From Plasmopara viticola (lineage: Eukaryota > Oomycota > Peronosporomycetes > Peronosporales > Peronosporaceae), in contig MBPM02000019.1 in NCBI GenBank assembly GCA_001695595.3, positions 620,001 to 684,000 on the forward strand: a stretch of DNA of 64,000 bases, given 5' to 3'. A program made the position numbers and the translations under genes. Numbering within the stretch: the first letter of the stretch is position 1; each line of letters starts with the position of its first letter. Of this stretch, positions 44,576 through 55,618 are shown piece by piece. The notes below the pieces were generated by a model. The model ran no database searches and was not told the DNA's origin. It was given only the letters and a program-made list of their open reading frames with translations.

Positions 44576-46525
44576 TTAGAGCTTTCAAAAAAGTCGGCAC
44601 TGTTTTATATTGAATTAGTCTCAAGCAAAAGCGCTACGATGGAGCAGCCATAGAGAGCGGTCGAAAAAGAGAGAACAGCTAGACTGAAGCGGCATCGCGG
44701 AGTCTCATCGTTCATAATTATTACCTTGATCAGGTAGTGAAAAGCCGTTGAGGCCATAATATAGATAGCCGCATCCCGAGCAGATATAGCGAAAAGCGCT
44801 TCAACAGTCACAGGTTGTAAGATCTTGCCGTATTTTAGAAGGCTTTGCAGTATTTTACTAAACGGACCCGTGGCACGAAGGAGGCGTAGGCAATTTTGGT
44901 GCCTTGAATTTCTCTCGGAAGTGCAGGGTCGAGAACCTAATAGACGGCACACCGCTCTATTGAGAGTGATTGCGTCAAGTTTAACTTTAATATAATTGTT
45001 TTTAGCATTAGACATGGTTTAACCTCTATATTGACCAACTGGTCTAGAGGGGGTCGACTACCAAATCTCTTGATAAAATAATCGACATCGCCAGTAATAT
45101 ATACATAACGTTTACCCCGAGTCATTGTTTCTACCTCGTAGTGAATGATTAGCGAAAATTAAAAAAAAATCATTACAGGTTGTAAAATTACGCTACGAAA
45201 AAGAAGTACTTTTAATTTGGCCATAGTAACGTATGTGGAGACATTTTTGTATGGCGGATTGCTTTTAAAGCAAATCTTATCGTCCATTGATTGACGAATT
45301 TCCATACCAGAATGTCATTGCGGAAGTTAAGGGTCTATATCATCAAATCATAATAGGCAATAATAATTCCGCCTTGATATCAGCTGGGCTTGGATTGAGT
45401 CATCAGATTCCTTAATTGTACCATCGATATATGAAATATCCACAGAATTTGAGTTCAAAATAGCCGATGAAGCTCTACGAATGTTAGCCGCTTTTGCCCA
45501 TACTGGGGCATTTGGCAGCGAAATCGGCGCAAAGAAGATTCAGCCAATCGCCAAAACAAGGCTGACCTTGCTGCGAATCGTCGTCAGTGTCGTCAAACGC
45601 CGGAGGATTATCCGAAGTTGACATAGCGCCATCTATGTCGAGTTGTTGCTCGTTGTTGATGAAAATGTCTATTTGAAGCGATTGACGCAAAGACGATCGT
45701 AAAAAACTGAAGACCAAATCTTTGGATGGTGAATCGGCCCACTTATTTGCCTGTCCAACTTTTCGGTAGATTTGTTTGCAACCTCTTGTTCTTGGCGCAG
45801 ATGAATAGAAGGAGGGGTCACTCGATTGTAATGGGCCACCTCATGATTGATAAAATATGGGCAAAATTTTATCATGCCATCGTTCGGGAAGGAAAAAGAA
45901 GTTATCCGTAAAAACTCGTTTGGTGCCGGTAATAAAATTTCGGGGGCCTGATTTTGTGCAAAATAAACGGTGCATTCGCGAGAAAGCAGGCCACTTTGCA
46001 TGTATTTTGAGAGAATACGCGTGGGAATGGGTCATCGAGATTTACTCTAATTAAAATAATGCGATCAATTACTTTGTCTGAAAGTCGTACCAAATCCACA
46101 TAGTAGCGAGACTCATATTGAGGTAAACGGGCAGTTTGTATGGTAGAACCAATCGCAGACAATAAAATTCGTCTTAATGTAGAATCCGTGTCATAAAACA
46201 CGCAGGTGAATCGGAATCTTGCATTAAAATATTAGAAAATAAAAAACGGGCTTGACGCGCGTCTTTTCAAATTTGCGGTTGCGAGTCGGTTGCCAATTCG
46301 TTTAGCAGATCCGCACGATGTTTCATGCGAATCAGCGTGGGTCATTGGATCCACAAACGGTGAAGTTATGTTAACGCAACTGGCGTATGAGCCAATTTTA
46401 GTGCGCTGCACCGAAGAGCCTCAAAATTGGAAGAGGCAAGATCGGCTTCGCTTGCAGCGAAGTGAGTCCGTAGGGACTTGGCGCGGGATAAATGGGCGGG
46501 ATGGAATGTTTGGTGAAGTAGGCAT
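44576..46525 (-). pseudogene. copy A ORF1 remnant
   Basis: Frames at 44605-45015, 45484-45717, 45669-46001 and 45902-46201 align with successive parts of copy B ORF1 (for example CRLLGSRPCTSERNSRHQ, and RVTPPSIHLRQEQEVANKS). At the position of copy B's internal stop this copy has a Tyr codon (VFYDR), showing the stop in B is a mutation. The start ATG at 46525 corresponds to 54717 in B. Confidence 0.8.
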
Positions 46526-46544
46526 CTTTTCAATTTGATTTCAA

Positions 46545-46915
46545 TTATCCTCTAATTAGGCAGAAGATGCAGAAGAGTAAGCACTGATCTAGTGCTCCCC
46601 GCCAGTGTCCGCTGCTACTAGTTCATCAAGGCGAAATCTGTGCTCGGTCTGCCAAAATTCTCAGCAAGCGCTGCCTTGTCTTGTTGATCAACAAATCAAA
46701 ATGACTCAATTGCTGGAAGCCATCGACAAATTGCTACGTAAAGGAGTTGAGTCGGATTGGTCACAAAGGCAGCGGTCTGACAAAGACAGTGCAGCGGATG
46801 AACCCTTGCAAGTTCTTGCTACAACCACCAAGTACCGGTATAATTCTGTTTGCTATTGTTATTTAAACCGTCACCATTTGGCTGCCCATCTTTTGCACTA
46901 ATACTCGAATCCTCC
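46545..46915 (+). other. about 370-bp insert in the copy A 5' region with a coding-like ORF
   Basis: Copy B lacks this segment between the ORF1 start and the 5' UTR. It holds a plus-strand open frame (46605-46901, 98 codons) opposite to the LINE. It includes NLCSVCQNSQQALPC and a helical, charged stretch KMTQLLEAIDKLLRKGVES, which look protein-like. The source is unknown. It may be a captured gene exon or an unrelated insertion; no duplication at the edges was detected. Confidence 0.5.
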
Positions 46916-48109
46916 AGAAGCAATTCTTACGAACTTTTAAACGCTTTTTTATTCCTAGTATGGAGTTCTTAGTATAAACCATTTAACTCCTTTCTCTCTT
47001 TCTTCTGAGCTACTAAGAAAAGGCCTTAGATAGTTAAAGGTCCAACTCAATTAGAGTTTACGCGGGTAACAGACTGCAGTAAAGTGCAAGCGCAGACTTT
47101 GAGGAATTTACCACCCACAAAATCGCGAGAGTTTAAACTGTAAGCCTCGCAATACAAACTGTACCTTTTATATGCGGCGTGTTGCGGCTGCAGTTCATGC
47201 ACCAGGAATTTAAGCCCGTGAACCCGTTGATAGGTGGTTCTCACGTCCTCTCAATCAGAATGCAATACGCACTTAGATATCAGGAAACGGGGGTAATATT
47301 CCAGGAAAAAGGCGCGTATTTCTTGGTAGAGTAAAGCATACAGGCATTGACACAAAGTGCAGAACGCTAATTAAGCAGCAAAAATCGCGAGGTTAAAGCT
47401 GAGAGACCCGGGTAGTCGAGGCGAAGTCGGTGCGACGAAAAAACTCGAGGCGGTCGAAAGCGAGGGCAGGCGGAGTGTGAGTGGACGACGGACAGACAGG
47501 GTCTGAGCGTTGTCGCAAGGGTGGCCTTTTCTTGTGCACTTGTGCGGGAGAAGACAAATTGAGAACTGCCGTAAGTTATGGTTAAGATACGTGACATTAT
47601 ACTTTAAATCTTAACTAGATAACTAATTACCTTCTGAAGTGTAATCGAGTCGTGCAATGAAGTATCGAAGTTTTCAGTGAAAGCGGATTCCTGGTCTTTG
47701 GGGAGAGCGTTCTAGTCGTAACTTAAGGTAAGAGTGAAATATATTTCACACCGACGTGTTGATGTGCGGGGAGGGTGCTGCGCCAGTCACAGAGCTGGTC
47801 TTACTCGAACTAACATCACGCCTTTCGGGGCGTGAGCGCACGTTTTAATATCACTTTGTGGTATAAAAACAAAGCATGCGACGATTTTGCGTGGTGGGAA
47901 GCCATTTACCTGACCAGTTTACGTGGCTCCACTATATGCGTGAAAAAGTCTGCTTCCTTTAGCCAAACGGAGTTATCTCCTGGCAACACTCGGGCTCGAA
48001 TGGTTATGACGATGACGAGTCTTCTTGAGATCTTGGAATTTCGTTTTGGCAGAAGAAGTTGGTATGGAATTGAAATAACTTAAAAACACGGAAGTCGATA
48101 GCTAAGTGT

Positions 48110-48365
48110 AACCGCCGGTCTCGAAAGATGACAGGCATGTATCGCGAAAGCGGTCACCCCAAAACAAAATGAACTTGCAGTCGCGCAAGGAGAGAACTAA
48201 AAGCAGTTCTGCGTTCAAACAATGAGCGAAAGGCTTGAAGCGCGATAAAGCGTGGAAAGCCCGCTGGTCTCGAAAGATGACAAGCATGTATCGCGAAAGC
48301 GGTCACCCCAAATATAAGTAATCTTGCGACCGCGTGAGAAAAGAGCTGAATTAGTTCCGCATTCC
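48110..48365 (-). repeat. two direct repeats of about 130 bp in the copy B 3' UTR
   Basis: Units at about 48115-48220 and 48262-48365 share GGTCTCGAAAGATGACA, GCATGTATCGCGAAAGCGGT and CACCCCAAA. They correspond to the pair in copy A. Confidence 0.85.
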
Positions 48366-48369
48366 GATT

Positions 48370-48560
48370 AAGGAATAAAAGTTAGAAGCGTGTAAAGGTT
48401 AATAAAGCGTAACAAAGCTTGTAAAACTCATAAAGCGTAAAAACGCGATAGAGTTGATAAAGCGTGAAACGGTTTAAAAGCGCAATACAGCTTATAGAAC
48501 TTGTAAAGGGTAAAGCGTGCAAAGGCTTACAAAGCCAAAAAAAGCTTTAAAGCGTGTATC
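48370..48560 (-). repeat. degenerate short tandem tract (AAAGCGTAA-like) in the copy B 3' UTR
   Basis: Imperfect 8-11 bp units such as AATAAAGCGTAACAAAGC and TAAAGCGTGAAACGG. It is the counterpart of 40240-40450. Confidence 0.75.
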
Positions 48561-48689
48561 GTTAATGATAGCGATTTTCGTTAAAAACTCCACATCCGCG
48601 TGAAGTAAAACTGAAGCAGTTTCGCATTTTCAATGAAGAAATTACTAATGGATAAAACCAATAGTAAAGCGCTTGAAATTTACAATAAT

Positions 48690-51600
48690 CGAGCGAAATA
48701 AATCCAAAAGTTAGGCGCTTGAAAACATGATAAATGGGTCTTCGAAAAAGTGCCGGTTCCATTCATGTTTAAACGAGTTTAGCTGAAATTTGTACCGGTG
48801 CGATTTTGCGAGCCGTGAATGCGTAAGAACGGTAAATAGCCGCTGTAAATGGAGGCGTATCATTGTCAAGCACTGTCGAAAAACGCCCATAAATTTGAGA
48901 CAAGGTGCATCGTAGAGTGCCTTGTTCCGGTTTATCCGCAATGTTCGCAGAATACAGCATCGAAGAATATGAAAAATTCAAATAGGCAGATTGACACCAT
49001 AAATATGCTGGCGATAACTTGGCACAGTTAAGTCGACGAGAAATAGTGCGTGTTCCCAGCGAATCGTAGTATTAAAGATCCATTCAATTGGGGGAAGAAA
49101 GAGTCGCCAAATCCGTTTTGCTGTATAACAATCCCATAGTAAGTGTTTGGAAGTTTCAGTTTCGAAACAGCCATGAACACATTGTATGTCATGAGTATGC
49201 CAGCTAAATTTATCGCGGAATCCCAATCCATTATGTTGAAGTCTAAACAGAAATTCTGAAAAGACGGGGAGAATATCACGCTGAAGCCGTCGTTGTGTAG
49301 ACCAGTAATTAATGGGTAACTCGAAATTGTCAAGACCCAGGGTCTGTATCGGAAGTTGGGTTGGTATACTCGCGTGAAGAAGGCGGCGAATTATGTCATT
49401 ATCCGCATAAACAATGTCGTACTCGTCAATTTTCCATATATGAAAAGCGGAAAGCAAGGATGCCGGGGGAGCCGGGTAGATAGCAAATGTGCCATAGTGA
49501 GAAGAATTTTTAGTCTCGGCGCCAAACTTTCAGCCACTCGAGTAAGAGAGCGAGTAGATTGAATAGAAGACCCGGATAAAGCTTTTCGAAGCGTTACGGT
49601 GTCAGGAACCCAGCCAAAACATTGACAAAAGGTAGAAATTCGTAAAATTCCGTGGTGGGATAAATACTGGCAAGCTTTCCGATGAAGTAATGTCAGGCTT
49701 TTCCGTCCAGAAGTAAAGCGTAGGAATACATTATTCCATATTGGCCAAGTTAGCTTAGTAAAGACCGGGTTGGCGTTTACAAGCTTAGGCAAAATTCTAG
49801 TTGTCCATAATGAAAGCGCGCGTTGCCAATAGCTCGGTACACCCTTCCAACGAGATGTAGTAGTCGAGGTTTGAAGAGGCATGTATAAAAAGTCTAAGCC
49901 AATGCCTTGACCTTGAAGAGCCAAGTCCAAGGCAGCTTGTGCAGGGAGGAACCATTTAGGAGGAGAACCAACTCTTTGTCTGCAATGCCGAATAAGCTGT
50001 CGAATTAAGTTAACCTGGAGCAGCTCAACCGAGTCTGATATAGTGTGAAGATCTAAGCCCCCAGCAGTGTGGTCCACGGAGTGCCACTTGCTGGGAAATC
50101 GACTTCGAATTGTATTTTCCGTTGTTGTTGATGATGGAGTGTTGTTGATAAAGTTCTTCATTAGGGGATCAAAAAGTTTTAATTCCTCCTTGGAAACCAA
50201 TTGCACGCTTAAGAAATGCCATAGTATAGACTGTATCATTGTCTTTAGCAATAGAACGCGACCTTGTAAAGTTCGGGCTCTCCAACGCCAAGCCACGCAG
50301 AGTTTTTGGAATCTGATTAGAAGCTGATTGAGTTGTAAGCTTGGCCGGCACTGTGAATTCCCAGAAGCGAAGTGTGTTCTTCATTGCTCAAATTCGAGGT
50401 CCAATGTTGGACAAAGTTTGTCATAAATTGAAGTCGGCCGATGTCCAGGGTCGAAGCGGAAATATTACTGTTTTATCCATGTTTAATTGCATGCCAGTCG
50501 CACTGCAAAAGTCTTGATCCCGGGCAAGGAATAACGGAGCCTGGTGTAGATCATTGACAAGCCCAGTAACATCGTCTGCAAAGCTGATAATGTGATGAGT
50601 ACTGTCTCGTATCTTGATAGAAAATGCTTGATTTTAGAACCGAAGATAACAAAGTAGGGGCTCAATAAAAAGAACAAAGAGACCTGGAGATAGTGGGTCC
50701 CCTTGGCGAACGCCTGCTCCCAAACTGAAAAAATGTGAGCGAGAATTATTAATTAGGACTTGTACCAATGTCCCAGTAAAGAACGTCAAAACCCAGCGAC
50801 GAAATATTTCACCAAATCCCCAGTGCTGTAGAACGAGATCTAGAGCTTGCCAGTTGACACTGTCAAATGCCTTCGCGAAATCGAGGCAAATGGCACCAGC
50901 AGGGGTCCGCGAATCACAATTAGTGCAGTGATTTTGAAGATCCAAAAAGTAACGTAATGCGTGGCGGATATCCCGACCAGGCACAAACCCAAATTGGTCG
51001 TCTCCTAAAAGTGCAGGTAAAACCTGATTAAGCCGGTAAGCCAAGGCTTTTGGACCAAATTTGGCGTCATTATTTAGCAAAGTGAGTGGGCGGTAGTTCT
51101 TGGGATCCGAGCGACTACCCTTTTTGTATAATAAGGATAGGTAAGCGCGGCGTTGAAATTTGGTCATGCGTCCGAGCCGGAGTTGGGAAGCGTAAACCAG
51201 CTCAAGCGCCAGAGCCCATTGGGAGGGGAAAAGTTGATAATATTCTGCTGGCAGGCCATCAGGTCCTGGGCTTTTCCCACGTGCCGTGTGTATGATGGCG
51301 TAATAGAAGTCGTTAGCTGTAAGTGGCGCTTCTGATGATGAAACTTGAAAAGCGTTAAGTCTCCGGCTGCTGTGTTGCAAAATCGATTGAAGTTTTCCAG
51401 CATTGAAATTCTTAGGCTCAATATTTAGGTCCTCCGAATTTGACTGGAATAAAGTGCCCCAATATTTACGGTGAGTCGAAATGACCACGTCTGGGTCCCG
51501 CGAAATTCCTGTTGGTGTGTCAACCGAAGAAATTGAAAGCTTTAACGCTGTTGCCGCGGGAGCTCGAAAAAATTCCTTCGAAGAAGTTTCGGCATTAGCC

Positions 51601-52742
51601 ACATCTTGATCAAATTTTGAAATTGGATTGCGCTCGCGAAGGGTCGTATTGAAGTCAGTAAAAGCTTGACGAGCTTCCTGGCAGTGTAATGCGGTTAATT
51701 CGCTTGGAGTTAGCGCAAAATTTCTTTCAGCCTCTTGAAAAGCTAAAAGTAGCTGACGTAGTTGAGCAGTCGTAGCATGTTTTCGTGTAAGGTATTCTTT
51801 ACTCAAAAAAATACGATCTCGGCGCTTGTGCTCATCCAGTTTACAACCTGGATTGCGGGAAGGGTCCATAGTGGCCAGAAGACGATTTAGATTAAGTCCA
51901 AGCTGATGTTGGATGTCTTCACATTTAAGAAGCCACGGCGGGCATTTAAATGGTGCTTTTGTGTGGATTATTGAATCCGATGAAGCTGAAAATTCAACCG
52001 GGACATGGTCTCCGGGGCTTATTTTGGATCCAAAAATGTGTTTAGAGGAACGAATGAAGTTATCGTAAAAATCCACACTTGCAAGGCAATAGTCGATTCT
52101 GTTTTTTAAGTTGGGACCAGTAAATTCGCGCGTGGTAGGATTTTCCAAACGCCAAAAGTCAAGTAAACCCAAAGAAATCATCCAGTCGAAAAGCTCTGGT
52201 CTTCCATTCTCATGATGATTAAGAGAGGGGCGGGCCTGATCGAGTTCGGAATCCATAGTAATATTGAAATCACCGAGTACCAAATGGTAGGCCGAATTGG
52301 TAAACGTCCGTGGAAGAGCACTAAAAAATGCTGGGCGGTCGCTAGATAGAACAGGACCGTAAACCACGTGAATAAATATTTTTTTAACGCCAAGTTGTGC
52401 CGCAATAACCAAGTATCGATCACTTAGTATTGGGTCGCTGGCATACTGTAGTGTGACGTTTTGAAGATTTTGAAAGGGGTGGGCCCCACTAAAAGCGAGG
52501 GCGACCCCATTGCGTTTCTGGTACAAAGCTGTTTGCTGGTTGGACCAGTAAATACAAGCGTTTGAGTCCGCCGCGTGAAGAAAGTAGTCGTTTTTTTCTT
52601 GAGAAACCAGGCTAGTAAGTTTTGTTTCTTGAAAAGCAATAACTTGGTATTGAGAAAGAAGATCTTGGTACATGGTAAGGCTTGGCCGATTTAGACCGTT
52701 TACGTTAAGTGAAACGGCCTTAAAAGTCCAGCCCCCTGTATT
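48690..52742 (-). pseudogene. copy B ORF2: endonuclease-reverse transcriptase
   Basis: The open part 52673-50634 holds an APE-type endonuclease with QETK, GDFN, RIDY and GDHVPVE motifs, then a linker and RT. RT blocks are RRAYLSLLYKKGSRSDPKNY, RPLTLLNNDAKF, FGFVPGRDIR, LDFAKAFDSVNW and GVRQGDPLSPGLF. A TAA at 50634-50636 stops the frame just before the active-site FADD (50571-50582). Compared with copy A this coincides with a 6-bp loss. Reading resumes after a frameshift at 50296-49391 and 49457-48978, with a zinc-knuckle block CVHGCFETETSKHLLWDC. The conserved endonuclease string SLNVNGLNRPSL lies upstream of the first ATG (52673), so translation probably begins or shifts within the ORF1 end. 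Confidence 0.88.
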
Positions 52743-54717
52743 AGAAGTGAAGTTGAGGAGTTAGGTCTCCAGACTGGGGCAGCTTTAGATCTTGGACTTT
52801 TTGAATTAGAGCTTTCAAAAAGGCCGGCACCGTTCTATATTGCATCAGGTCTTTAGCAAAAGCGCTAAAACCGAGTAGCCAAAGAGAACGGTCGGTGAGA
52901 AGAGGAATAGTTAGACTGGTGAGGTATCGCGGATTCTCATCAGTCATAACCGTTACCTTGACCGGGTCGTGGTAAACCGTTGGCGCCATAATATGGATAA
53001 CTGCATCCCAGGCAGATAGAGCCAAAAGCGCGTCAACAGCCCCAGGCGGTATGGGTTTGCCGTATTTTAAAAGGCGTTGCAAAATTTTGCTAACTGGACC
53101 TGTGGCACGAAGGAGGCGAAGGCATTTTTGGTGCCTTAAATTTTCCTCGGAAGTGCACGGTCGAGAAGCCAGTAGACGGCATACTGCTCTATTAAGAGCG
53201 AGTGCGTCAAGTTTTTCTTTAGAAGAAATTGTTTTTAGCATAAGACCCGGGTTAGCCTCTATAGTGACCAATTGGTCTAGAGGGGGTCGACTATCAAATT
53301 TCTTAATAAAAGAATCGACATAGTCAAAAAGTTCACCCCGAGTCATTGACTCAACTTCATAGTTAATGGTAAGCGGGGTGACCATAGTAACATATGTGGG
53401 GTCTTTTTTGTATGGCGGATCGCTTTCCAAGCAAATCTCATCGTCTATTGATTGACGAATTTCCATATCAAAATGCCACTGCGAATTTTCAGGGTCCAAA
53501 TCATCGAGCCATAATGGGCTATAATAATTTGGCCTAGTAATCGACTGGGCTTGGATTGAGCCATCAGGCTCGTTAACCGTATAATCTATGGAAAAAATTT
53601 CCACAGAGTTTGGGTTAGTAATAGCTGACAAAGCTCGACAATTTTTAGCCGCTTTTGCCCATACTGGGGCATTTGGTAGCGAAATCGGAGCAGAGACCGT
53701 TTCAGCCAGTAAGGCAGTTTTATCGGTAAAACCAGGTTGGTCTTGTTGCGAATCGTCGTCACTGTCATCAAACGCCAGGGGACTATCCGAGGTTGACATT
53801 GCGTCATCTATGTCGGGTTGTTGTCCGTTGGTGTTAGTAACTTCTGCTTGAAGCGATTCAAGTAAAGACGAGCGTTAAAAATTGGCGACCAAATATTTGG
53901 ATGGGGAATTGGGGATAGGCCCATTTTTTTGCCTATCCAGTTTTTCTGCAGATTTGTTTGCAGCGTCCTGTTCCTGGCGCAGACGAATGGAAGGGGGGGT
54001 TACTCGATTGTAACGGGCCACCTTATGGTTGATAAAACATGGGCGAAATTTTATCATGCCATCGTCCGGGGAGGAAAAGGAAATTTCCCGTAAAGGCTCG
54101 TTTGGCGATGGGACCAAAATTTCGGGAGCCTGATTTTGTGCGAAATAAACGGTGCGTTCGCGAGAAGGCAATCCGTTTCGCATGTATGTTGGTAAAATAC
54201 ACGTTGGAGGGGCTCCACGGGATTCAAACCAATCAAAAATAATGTGGTCAGTGACCTCTTCTGGAAGTCGTACTAAATCCACATAGTAGCGGGATCCATA
54301 CTGAGAAAAACGGGCAATTTGTATGGAAGAGCCAAATGCAGATAATGAAACTTGGCTTAATTTAGAAGCCATATCATACGACGCGCAGGTAAATCGGACT
54401 CCCGCATTAGGAATTATTAAAAAATCCTGTAAAAGACGGGCTTGGCGCGCGTCTTTCCATATTTGCGGTTGTGAGTCCGTAGCTAATTCGTCCAGCAAAT
54501 CTGCAAGATGTTTCTTGCGAATTACTGTGGGACACGGTATCCACATGCGGTGGAGTTCCGATGATGCAACTGGTGTAGGGGCCAGTTTAAGTGCGTTACA
54601 TCGAAGCGCATCAATGTTGGAAGAGGCAAGCTCGGCTTCGCTTGCGGCGAGAAGTGAGTCCGTAGGGACTTGGCGCGGAAAAAATGGGCGGGATGAATTT
54701 TTTGGTGCGATAGGCAT
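52741..54717 (-). pseudogene. copy B ORF1, interrupted by one in-frame stop
   Basis: From the ATG at 54717, 280 codons are open to a TAA at 53875-53877. The same frame then continues to 52741 (MSTSDSPLAFDD onward at 53799), about 658 codons in all. Copy A has a Tyr codon at the stop position. The product is rich in conserved blocks such as RVTPPSIRLRQEQDAANKS and CRLLASRPCTSEENLRHQK, but I do not recognise a standard ORF1 fold such as an RRM or zinc knuckle. By position it should be the nucleic-acid-binding ORF1 protein of the LINE. Confidence 0.8.
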
Positions 54718-54900
54718 CTTTTTCTTTGTTCTTTTTTTTGTGTTGTATGGAGTTTTTTGTATAAACTTCTTTTCTTTTTTTTTGTTGTGTTGTAAAAAGT
54801 TCTTAGTATGAACTTTAAAAACACTTGTTTTTTCTCTTTTTTTGTTGTTTTACTATGGAGTTCTAAGTATAAACTTTGTACTCCTGTTTTTTGAGCTTAC
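54718..54900 (-). repeat. three T-rich tandem units in the copy B 5' UTR
   Basis: Three units of about 50-65 bp each combine a long T tract, TTGTTGT, and a variant of TATGGAGTTCT.AGTATAAACT (ends near 54770, 54815 and 54880). Copy A shows a single such unit (about 46958-46980). On the element's sense strand these are A-rich. They may be promoter monomers comparable in concept to those of mouse L1; that is inference. Confidence 0.7.
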
Positions 54901-55470
54901 TAAGAAATTTCTTAGATAGCAAAAGGCTTAAACTCAATTAGAGTTTACGCGGGTGACTGACTGCAGTTAAAGTGCAAACGCAAACTTTGAGGGATTTTAC
55001 CACACAAAATCGCGAGAGTTTTAACTGTAAGCCTCGCAACGCAAAGTGTACCTTAATACACGGCGTATTGCGGCTGCAGTCCTTAAACTAGGAAGTTAAG
55101 CCCGTAAACCCCTTTAGAGGTGGTTCTTACGTCCTCTCAATCAGAATGCAATATGCACTAAGATATCAGGAAACGGGGGTAATATTCCAGGAAAAAGGCG
55201 CGTATTCCTTGGTAGAGTAAAGCAAATAGGCGTAGGCACAAAGTGCAGAACGCTAAGTAAGCAGCAAAAACCGCGAGGTTAAAGCTGAGAGACCCGGGTG
55301 GTCGAGGCGAAGTCGGTGCGACGAAAAAATTCGAGGCGGTCGAAGGCGTGGACAGGCGGAGTGTGAGTGGACGACGGACAGACAGGGTCTGAGCGTTGTC
55401 GCGAGGGAGGCCTTTTCTTGTGCACTTGTGCGGGAGAAGGCAAATTGAGAACTGCCGTAAGTTGTGGTAA

Positions 55471-55618
55471 CGCTGTGTCAGAGCGGATTTCAGGTGGACC
55501 ACATTTGTTTCCGGGACTAGCTTTGATTTAATTGTATGCTGTCTGTAATACCGTCAAGGTACCAATTTTGGATTTTGTCATTTTGCAATCACCTTTTTCT
55601 CAAATTTCAGATTTCACC
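55471..55618 (+). promoter_or_regulatory. upstream region of the 359-residue protein gene, with a possible 5' UTR intron
   Basis: Only about 150 bp separate the LINE 5' end from the gene's ATG. A potential intron runs from a GTACCA donor at about 55558 to a TTTCAG acceptor at 55611, just before the ATG in a CACCATGG context. If spliced, the mRNA start lies close to or inside the LINE 5' end. Confidence 0.45.

Larger units (their letters stand above)
39471..47585 (-). mobile_element. LINE (non-LTR retrotransposon), copy A, heavily decayed
   Basis: About 8.1 kb on the minus strand. From 5' to 3' (high to low coordinates) it has a 5' UTR (47585-46526), ORF1 remnant, ORF2 remnant (endonuclease, RT, zinc-knuckle region) and a repetitive 3' UTR (40.6-39.47 kb). 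It aligns along almost its whole length with copy B. Its limits are where similarity to copy B ends: GATACGT at the 3' end and CCGTAAGTTRTGGT at the 5' end. Many frameshifts and stops make it inactive. No flanking duplication was seen. Confidence 0.85.
47586..55470 (-). mobile_element. LINE (non-LTR retrotransposon), copy B, nearly open
   Basis: About 7.9 kb on the minus strand, directly abutting copy A in the same orientation (head to tail). The 5' UTR is 55470-54718, ORF1 54717-52741 (one internal stop), ORF2 from just before 52741 to about 48690 (one stop and frameshifts), and the 3' UTR runs to 47586. The layout (ORF1, then an APE-type endonuclease joined to RT with a C-terminal zinc-knuckle region) defines an L1-like LINE. 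It is not active as it stands. No poly(A) tail or target duplication could be defined. Confidence 0.88.
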
